Source: Eutrophocola sp964503965
GTDB taxonomy: Bacteria > Pseudomonadota > Gammaproteobacteria > Pseudomonadales > Pseudohongiellaceae
Direction: 5' to 3'
Length of the DNA: 30,302 bases
NCBI GenBank assembly: GCA_964503965.1
Contig: CAZDCK010000032.1
Coordinates: 1 to 30,302 of the forward strand
Shown here: one piece after another, positions 25,171 through 30,302 of the stretch
How positions within the stretch are numbered: the stretch's first letter is position 1
Layout of the letters: each line of letters begins with the position of its first letter
Translations under genes and position numbers: made by a program
The notes under the pieces: model-generated
What the model saw: the letters and a program-made list of their open reading frames with translations, nothing else
What the model was told of the DNA's origin: nothing
Databases searched by the model: none

Positions 25171-25722
25171 ATGGATAAGAAGCAGCATCTCATCTGGATC
25201 GACCTGGAAATGACAGGCCTGATCCCGGAATCCGATCGTATTATCGAAATCGCCACCATCGTTACCAACACAGACCTCCAGGTTGTTGCTGAGGGGCCGG
25301 TGCTTGCCATTCACCAGTCTGAGGAAATGATGAAGGGTATGGATGACTGGAATCAGCGTCATCATGGCCAGTCAGGGTTGATCGAGCGGGTTCGCCTGAG
25401 CCCGAATAACGAAAGTGAGGCCGAGCAGGCAACGATCAAGTTTCTCTCACAGTATTGTGAGCCAGGCTTCTCTCCGATGTGTGGTAACAGCATATGCCAG
25501 GATCGCCGCTTTCTTGCCCGTTATATGCCCGCTCTGGAAGCCTTTTTCCACTACCGTAATCTGGATGTGAGTTCTATCAAGGAGCTGGCTAAACGCTGGC
25601 GTCCGGATATTGCCGATGGTGTGAAAAAGCAGGGAACACACCAGGCCCTGGAAGATATCCGGGACTCCATTCAGGAGTTGCGTCATTATCGTGAGCACTT
25701 TTTCAAGACGTCTCGTCCCTGA
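25171..25722 (+). CDS. orn: Oligoribonuclease
   Basis: A 183-aa DEDDh-type 3'-5' exoribonuclease that degrades 2-5 nt RNA, including the pGpG released from c-di-GMP. Exo I: LIWIDLEMTGL (Asp and Glu). Exo II: the NSICQDRRFLARYMP segment with Asp. Exo III: HQALEDIRDSIQELRHY with His and Asp. The frame is open from a GTG at 25120, but ATG 25171 gives the standard MDKKQHLIWIDLEMTG start and length close to E. coli Orn (181). The ribosome site is weak (GGAT). The link to c-di-GMP turnover is relevant because a FimX-type receptor lies in the same window. Confidence 0.95.
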   Translation: MDKKQHLIWIDLEMTGLIPESDRIIEIATIVTNTDLQVVAEGPVLAIHQSEEMMKGMDDWNQRHHGQSGLIERVRLSPNNESEAEQATIKFLSQYCEPGFSPMCGNSICQDRRFLARYMPALEAFFHYRNLDVSSIKELAKRWRPDIADGVKKQGTHQALEDIRDSIQELRHYREHFFKTSRP

Positions 25723-25829
25723 GAAAGGCTTTCACTGACGGATTAATCCCGCCAGTTTGGCTCTGTGGTTTTTTGCTCCGTGACAGCGTAAGTGAAATCA
25801 CTGGCGACATTGATTAACCGTCCCTGCTT

Positions 25830-25859
25830 TTGCCCAGACCGGGCCAGAGTCGATATACT
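25830..25859 (+). promoter_or_regulatory. Predicted promoter of the M13 peptidase gene
   Basis: TTGCCC (25830-25835), an 18-nt spacer and TATACT (25854-25859), in the 194-nt gap after orn. The expected start site near 25866 leaves a leader of about 50 nt. Confidence 0.5.
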
Positions 25860-25916
25860 GGGCAGTCTTGCATCATCACCTGGTAACTTTCCCGATCAGA
25901 TGGAGTGATTTACCCC

Positions 25917-27992
25917 ATGTCCAGAGTACCATTAACAGTTCTTGCCTCGCTTTCCGTGTTCTTGCTCAGTGCCTGCTCCCCTGAATCAAGCCCTGAATCA
26001 CTTGCTACGGTGGAGCCTGCCCAGACGGAAACTCCCAATGTTACTAGCTCGGGCATAGACACCGGGAACTTCGATACGACTATTGACCCGGGAGATGATT
26101 TTTACCGCTACGTCAATGGAACCTGGCTCACCGAGACAACTCTGCCTTCTGATAAGTCAAATTTTGGTGCCTTTACGGCACTGGGTGATGAAGCCGAGGA
26201 AAATCTGCGACGCATCATCGAGGACGCGGCAGCCACGGAAGCGCCACAAGGTTCGGATATGCAAAAGGTGGGCGACTTTTTCACCAGCTTTATGGACATA
26301 GACCGCATCGAAGCCCTGGGTGCTGAACCTCTCCAGTCAACACTGTCAGATATCGTTTCGGTCCAGAGCAAAGATGAGATGCTCATTAAAATGGCCGAGT
26401 TGAATCACCTCAGTGTCCAGATGCCTGTGGGCATCTATATCAGTAATGATGCCATGCAGTCAGACCAATACATCAGTTATCTGAATCAGTGGGGGCTTGG
26501 TCTCCCTGACAGGGACTGGTACCTGACCGAAGATGACGAAAGTCACCGGCAGGCCAGGGAGGCCTATGGAGATTATATCGGTAAGGTACTTGAGCTGGCC
26601 GGGTATGAGCGTGCTGAAGAAGCCGTACGCTCGGTGCTGGGCATTGAATTCCTGATAGCCCAGGCCCACTGGGACCGGGTGAAGAACCGGCAACGGGAGT
26701 TGACCTATAACAAGATGACATTGGATGATGTCAGCGGCCTCAGTCCGGATATGGACTGGGCGGGATTTCTGGAAACACTGGGTGTCGATGAGACGTCAGT
26801 AGTTGTTCGTCAACCGGACTATATCGAAGCGCTCAATGGAATCTGGAACACTACCAGTCTTGCGCAATGGAAGGATTACACGGCGTTCAAATTTGTAGAT
26901 TCAGTGGCAGCATATCTGAGCGAAGACTTCGTCCAGGCACAATTCGAGTTTGAAGGGCGTACCCTGGGTGGGCTTGAAGAGATCAGGCCACGCTGGAAGC
27001 GGGGTGTGGATGTTGTGGATTCAGCGCTTGGCGAAGTCGTGGGTCGCCTGTATGTGGAACAGCATTTTCGTGATGAAGCCAAAACACGAATGGACGTATT
27101 GGTTGAGAACCTGCGGGAAGCCTTTCGTGAGGGTATCAATGAACTGGAATGGATGACGGATACCACGAAGGCCGAGGCCCAGGAGAAACTGGCAAAATTT
27201 ACGACCAAGATCGGGTATCCCGTTGACTGGAAAGATTATTCAGCTCTGGAGGTAAGGGCTGACGACATCGTCGGTAATGTGCAGCGTTCCCGTCGTGTCG
27301 AGCATAACCGGGAAATGGACAAGCTCGGTGCTCCAATCGACCGGGGAGAGTGGTTCATGACGCCTTATACGGTCAATGCCTATTACAACCCGCCGATGAA
27401 TGAGATCGTGTTTCCGGCAGCTATTCTGCAACCACCCTTTTTCAATGTTGACGCTGATGATGCTGTCAATTACGGCGGTATTGGCGCCGTCATTGGACAT
27501 GAGTTCAGTCATGGCTTTGATGATCAGGGACGCAAATCCGATGGTGATGGCAATCTGCGGGATTGGTGGACGGAAGCCGATGCCGCTGCATTCTCTGAAC
27601 GGGCGGACAGGCTCGTGGCGCAATATAACCAGTTTGAAGTGCTGCCTGATAAATTTCTCAATGGAGACTTTACACTCGGGGAGAATATCGGAGACCTCTC
27701 CGGATTGGCGGTTGCCTATAAAGCGTACCGGATGTCATTGAATGGCGAAGAGGCACCTGTCATTGACGGACTAACCGGCGACCAGCGCTTTTTTATGGGG
27801 TGGGCCCAGGTCTGGCGCCGATTGTACCGGGATGAAAACCTGGAAATGCGTATCACCTCCGATCCTCATTCCCACAGTGAGGCGCGCGTCAATGGGGTGG
27901 TCCGCAACTTTGATACCTGGTACGAGGCGTTCAACATCCAGCCTGATGATGCACTGTACCTGCCACCAGAAGAAAGAGTGAAAATCTGGTAA
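25917..27992 (+). CDS. M13-family zinc metallopeptidase lipoprotein (PepO/neprilysin-like)
   Basis: A 691-aa envelope endopeptidase acting on short peptides. The N-terminus is a lipoprotein signal with lipobox LLSAC (Cys about residue 20), followed by a Ser/Pro/Glu-rich tether. The M13 N-terminal domain begins at DTTIDPGDDFYRYVNGTW. The catalytic region has NAYYNPPMNEIVFPAAILQP, the zinc site H528-E-F-S-H532 and the third ligand in E589-N-I-G-D593. The C-terminus carries the typical PHSHSEARVNGVVRNFDTWYEAF. A frame start at GTG 25905 is rejected because it overlaps the GGAG site serving ATG 25917. Residue +2 after the Cys is Pro, so outer-membrane sorting is likely but not certain. A small membrane-protein gene follows after 25 nt. 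Confidence 0.93.
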   Translation: MSRVPLTVLASLSVFLLSACSPESSPESLATVEPAQTETPNVTSSGIDTGNFDTTIDPGDDFYRYVNGTWLTETTLPSDKSNFGAFTALGDEAEENLRRIIEDAAATEAPQGSDMQKVGDFFTSFMDIDRIEALGAEPLQSTLSDIVSVQSKDEMLIKMAELNHLSVQMPVGIYISNDAMQSDQYISYLNQWGLGLPDRDWYLTEDDESHRQAREAYGDYIGKVLELAGYERAEEAVRSVLGIEFLIAQAHWDRVKNRQRELTYNKMTLDDVSGLSPDMDWAGFLETLGVDETSVVVRQPDYIEALNGIWNTTSLAQWKDYTAFKFVDSVAAYLSEDFVQAQFEFEGRTLGGLEEIRPRWKRGVDVVDSALGEVVGRLYVEQHFRDEAKTRMDVLVENLREAFREGINELEWMTDTTKAEAQEKLAKFTTKIGYPVDWKDYSALEVRADDIVGNVQRSRRVEHNREMDKLGAPIDRGEWFMTPYTVNAYYNPPMNEIVFPAAILQPPFFNVDADDAVNYGGIGAVIGHEFSHGFDDQGRKSDGDGNLRDWWTEADAAAFSERADRLVAQYNQFEVLPDKFLNGDFTLGENIGDLSGLAVAYKAYRMSLNGEEAPVIDGLTGDQRFFMGWAQVWRRLYRDENLEMRITSDPHSHSEARVNGVVRNFDTWYEAFNIQPDDALYLPPEERVKIW

Positions 27993-28017
27993 CCACGTCC
28001 AAACCGGGAAACATGAT

Positions 28018-28323
28018 ATGAAGCCATTTTTTGTGCGGATGTTCCGATTCATCCTTGATCGTTTTGAAAAGGGAAACGAAGCGTATGCTTACAGACCTTC
28101 CAGCCGTCTTATCCTGAAAGTGGTGGGATTACTGTTTTTTGGCTTGTCAGCGGGTTTGCTGTTTATCACCCTGTCACAGGGAAAATTGACAGCCATTATC
28201 CCCATTGTCGTTTTCTCGGCTGTAGGCAGTGTTTGCATGGTTGTCGGGTTCCTTGGCAGTGACCGGGCAGTCGCTACGCTCTGGAGTAGTGCCGGGAAAA
28301 AGGAAATTGACAAGGGGAAGTAA
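28018..28323 (+). CDS. Small two-helix membrane protein, unknown function
   Basis: A 101-aa basic protein. A polar N-terminal segment of about 35 residues is followed by two predicted membrane helices, around 35-52 (VVGLLFFGLSAGLLFITL) and 58-80 (AIIPIVVFSAVGSVCMVVGF), with a charged C-terminal tail ending KKEIDKGK. I do not recognise the family. It follows the M13 peptidase by 25 nt on the same strand, so co-transcription is likely. The ribosome site is weak (GGGAAA). Hydrophobicity pattern and placement favour a real gene. Confidence 0.6.
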   Translation: MKPFFVRMFRFILDRFEKGNEAYAYRPSSRLILKVVGLLFFGLSAGLLFITLSQGKLTAIIPIVVFSAVGSVCMVVGFLGSDRAVATLWSSAGKKEIDKGK

Positions 28324-28403
28324 TGGCTTTGCCTGCCAGGATGCTCTTCCACAGCCTTGGGGGTGTAGTTGAGAGTATGGTTGAGGGTTAAGGCGATACA
28401 GGA

Positions 28404-29345
28404 TTAGTTGTTGAGCAGGTTAGCCGGTGAATACTGGTCAGTTAGAATACGCTGGCTGGTATCCCAGTTTACGTCGGTCGACATGTACTGTGGATACTCT
28501 GTGACATCAAAGCCGAAGGGCTCAAGTCTGTCCCTGAATGCAGGAGCCCTTTCCTCCAGCGTGGCCTGGTCAGGTAATGGCTGCATGGAAGCCACAATGA
28601 CCCGGTTACCAGTCCCGGGCATGCGAATATTATAGATCTCACCAAACACTTCCCGGTATGTATTGGACTCTGCAGCATACAGACGGCTTGTTGAAAAGGT
28701 GTTGGCCACAACCATGCCGTTTTCCGGCAGTAGTTTTTTAACTTCCTGCAAGAACTCTGCAGTCATGAGATGTTCTGGAATATATTCTCCATTGAATGCA
28801 TCCAGAATAACCAGGTCAAATTTCTCCCCTCGCAAACCGGCTCGTTTGATATAAACGCGGGCATCTCCGACATCGACAGTAATCCTGTCAGTTTCCTCGA
28901 AGTCAAAATAATCCCTGGCAACACGATAAACGGCATCATCGATTTCTGAAATAATGATCTCTGTCTCGGGAAATAATGTGCTGTAAGTATCGGGTAGTGT
29001 ACCCCCGCCCAGGCCGACGATCAGGATTCGGCGGGGATTGTCCTGAACGAGCAGGCTCGACAGGGTCATTTTGGCATAGGGAAAAACCAGTTCCATGGGC
29101 CTATCATGAAAACGACAGCTCTGGTTCTGCCCGCTACGGCTGGTGATCGTGAAACGCATACAGCGGCGGTTGCTGTCTTCTGTAACCAGGATGTTTCGAT
29201 ACAGGGAACGTTCCTGGTGTATGTAGCGAACCCCATTCTGGGCAAAGGCGTCACGGGCAAGAATGATGAGCATAGCAAGCAGGAAAACCCACAAATGTGA
29301 TTTTAGCTGTGCCATGACTGTTGGCGCGCGTTTTACTTTGCTCAT
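28404..29345 (-). CDS. Spermidine-synthase-like SAM-binding protein with N-terminal signal or anchor
   Basis: A 313-aa protein. Residues 18-37 (HLWVFLLAMLIILARDAFA) are a hydrophobic signal or anchor ending in an AFA-Q site. From residue 42 it resembles the catalytic half of SpeE-type aminopropyltransferases. A beta strand pair (YRNILVTED) is followed by the nucleotide motif ILIVGLGGGTLPDT, the acidic ribose-binding residue in IIISEIDDAVYRVA, GDARVYIKR, and the active-site region DLVILDAFNGEYIPEHL. The classical SpeE loop (DSTDP) is not kept, so polyamine synthesis is unproven. The start overlaps the stop of the upstream membrane gene by 4 nt (ATGA), so the two act together. Fused versions of this pair are known. 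Confidence 0.8.
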   Translation of the reverse strand: MSKVKRAPTVMAQLKSHLWVFLLAMLIILARDAFAQNGVRYIHQERSLYRNILVTEDSNRRCMRFTITSRSGQNQSCRFHDRPMELVFPYAKMTLSSLLVQDNPRRILIVGLGGGTLPDTYSTLFPETEIIISEIDDAVYRVARDYFDFEETDRITVDVGDARVYIKRAGLRGEKFDLVILDAFNGEYIPEHLMTAEFLQEVKKLLPENGMVVANTFSTSRLYAAESNTYREVFGEIYNIRMPGTGNRVIVASMQPLPDQATLEERAPAFRDRLEPFGFDVTEYPQYMSTDVNWDTSQRILTDQYSPANLLNN

Positions 29346-29983
29346 GAGTCAATATGTCCGGGAACAGGGTATTTCATCCCTGTCATGATAGCAGCTGCGC
29401 CAGCGATGAGCAGGGTAAGCACCATGGTAATGAGGATCTGGTTAACCTCAAACCAAAGTACTAGGTAGAAAGACGTCGCCAGTGTGCCAAGTGCGCTTCC
29501 AAGAGTTGAGATGAAGTAGAGTTTACCAGCAACATGCCCGCTACCATGGGTTGTGCTGACCAGCAGCCTGACAGAATAGGGCGCGATCATGCCCATGACA
29601 GCTGTCGGCAGGAAGAAAAGCATCAGGGATACCACCAGCGATCCATAACGTGGATCTTCAATCAGCAGGAAAAGGTATTCCATAATCTGGTTGCTCCAGA
29701 ATACCAGCGGCAGAAGCAGGAAAGCCGCCCCGGTAAAAAAGCAGCCGTAGGTCTTCATGTTGGGATTGTGCAGGGACAGTTTTCCCCCGACAAGATAGCC
29801 GATGGACAGTGATAGCATGAATACCGTGATGATACTGCCCCAGACATAGATACTGCTGCCGAAGTAGGGGGCCAGGATTCGGCCGCCAAGCAATTCTATC
29901 GCCATGATAATAAAGCCGGCTATGAATGCCAGGACCATGACAAGAGGGATGTGGTAAGTATTTTTGGACGTGTTTGTGTTCAT
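29342..29983 (-). CDS. Membrane half of a split MFS/spermidine-synthase-like pair
   Basis: A 213-aa polytopic membrane protein with about six helices: near 14-35 (LVMVLAFIAGFIIMAIELLG), 46-66, 80-98, 112-135, 148-172 and 180-202. The first helix pair with ELLGGRILAPYFGSSIYVWG is the hallmark of the transmembrane part of fused MFS/spermidine synthases. It overlaps the downstream SAM-binding gene by 4 nt. A minus-strand TATACT at 29995-30000 lies 11 nt before the ATG with a weak TGTAGA at 17 nt, so the transcript may be nearly leaderless; no ribosome site is seen. The substrate is unknown. Confidence 0.8.
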   Translation of the reverse strand: MNTNTSKNTYHIPLVMVLAFIAGFIIMAIELLGGRILAPYFGSSIYVWGSIITVFMLSLSIGYLVGGKLSLHNPNMKTYGCFFTGAAFLLLPLVFWSNQIMEYLFLLIEDPRYGSLVVSLMLFFLPTAVMGMIAPYSVRLLVSTTHGSGHVAGKLYFISTLGSALGTLATSFYLVLWFEVNQILITMVLTLLIAGAAAIMTGMKYPVPGHIDS

Positions 29984-29994
29984 AAAGGCCCGGC

Positions 29995-30023
29995 AGTATA
30001 CCTAAATATCAGGGAGGTCTACA
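29995..30023 (-). promoter_or_regulatory. Possible promoter of the spermidine-synthase-like pair
   Basis: Minus-strand TGTAGA (30018-30023), 17-nt spacer and TATACT (29995-30000). The -35 is poor. Transcription would start about 5 nt from the ATG. Confidence 0.3.
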
Positions 30024-30091
30024 CTTATTCGGCAGTAGCCGGAAAAGCACCGAGGGATTGTGAAACGGCAGAGTGCCATCATGGAGTAGAT

Positions 30092-30153
30092 AGGATGCAG
30101 GAGAAAGGATTCAGGATGCAGGAGACGGGATTCAGGATACAAGATACAAGAGG
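30092..30153. repeat. 21-nt tandem repeat, two copies plus a degenerate third
   Basis: AGGATGCAGGAGAAAGGATTC (30092-30112) recurs as 30113-30133 with two substitutions (AA to CG in the middle), then AGGATACAAGATACAAGAGG (30134-30153) looks like a decayed third copy. It lies in a 319-nt stretch (29984-30302) in which I see no gene. Confidence 0.7.
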
Positions 30154-30254
30154 TAATATTCGAGATAGCCGGAGGAATTGTGTTTAACTGACCATCAAAT
30201 TTATGAATAAGCTCAACTAAAACCCTTGACGGGTTCTCTCAGGCGAACCATCCT

Positions 30255-30302
30255 GCCTTTTAGCCTTTTAGCCTTTTAGCCTTTTAGCCTTTTAGCCTTT
30301 TA
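30255..30302. repeat. Octamer microsatellite, at least six copies
   Basis: GCCTTTTA is repeated exactly six times with no substitution and runs to the last base of the window, so its true length is unknown. The unit is not a multiple of three, so copy-number change would shift a frame, but no open frame covers it here. Confidence 0.95.

Noticed and set aside
1..30302. Genomic island spanning the window from the tRNA-Thr fragment
   Set aside because: The genes to the right are conserved core genes in a familiar order, and no integrase or intact tRNA-Thr is present.

Overview
The window reads as a core chromosomal segment of a gammaproteobacterium, roughly half G+C. The gene order waaA / tolC / nudF-yqiB-cpdA-yqiA-parE-parC / fimX / psd-rhdA-rsgA-orn resembles the parE-to-orn stretch of Pseudomonas as I recall it. 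Two differences are that motAB are absent between rhdA and rsgA, and that an EF-P modification cluster sits between fimX and psd. A Pseudomonadales/Cellvibrionales-type marine or environmental relative is my inference; no marker in the window fixes the genus. There is no IS element, CRISPR array or phage module.

Layout. 1-2049: the 3' half of a tRNA-Thr(TGT), running straight into the 3' end of an aldo/keto reductase gene, which overlaps an FAD-dependent oxidoreductase gene. 2190-3502: waaA (Kdo transferase) with a terminator. 3501-4862: a TolC-type outer-membrane channel behind a 470-nt spacer that holds a TetR-type palindrome on a predicted promoter. 5333-12430: nudF, yqiB, cpdA, yqiA, parE and parC, all on the plus strand. 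12524-18756: a signalling block with a histidine kinase carrying a GNAT-like N-terminus, a convergent response regulator with an interrupted receiver domain, a HAMP protein with a cyclase-like domain that has lost its catalytic residues, and FimX with degenerate GGDEF and EAL motifs. 18796-21623: epmB, divergent from efp-epmA, the translation-factor EF-P and its lysylation enzymes. 21728-25722: an RDD membrane protein, psd, rhdA, rsgA and orn. 25917-28323: an M13 metallopeptidase lipoprotein and a small two-helix membrane protein. 28404-29983: a split spermidine-synthase-like pair (membrane half plus SAM-binding half). 29984-30302: non-coding, with a 21-nt tandem repeat and an octamer microsatellite running off the end.

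Most genes are housekeeping: LPS core, decatenation, cAMP and ADP-ribose turnover, EF-P lysylation, phosphatidylethanolamine synthesis, ribosome maturation and nanoRNA decay. The least ordinary part is 12.5-18.8 kb, where four signalling proteins keep enzyme folds (GNAT, class III cyclase, GGDEF, EAL) but lack the residues needed for catalysis. This suggests a local network built on binding rather than turnover, possibly acting on type IV pili through FimX. The other unusual places are the tRNA/CDS junction at the left edge, the exported-looking SAM-binding protein near 29 kb and the repeats at the right edge.
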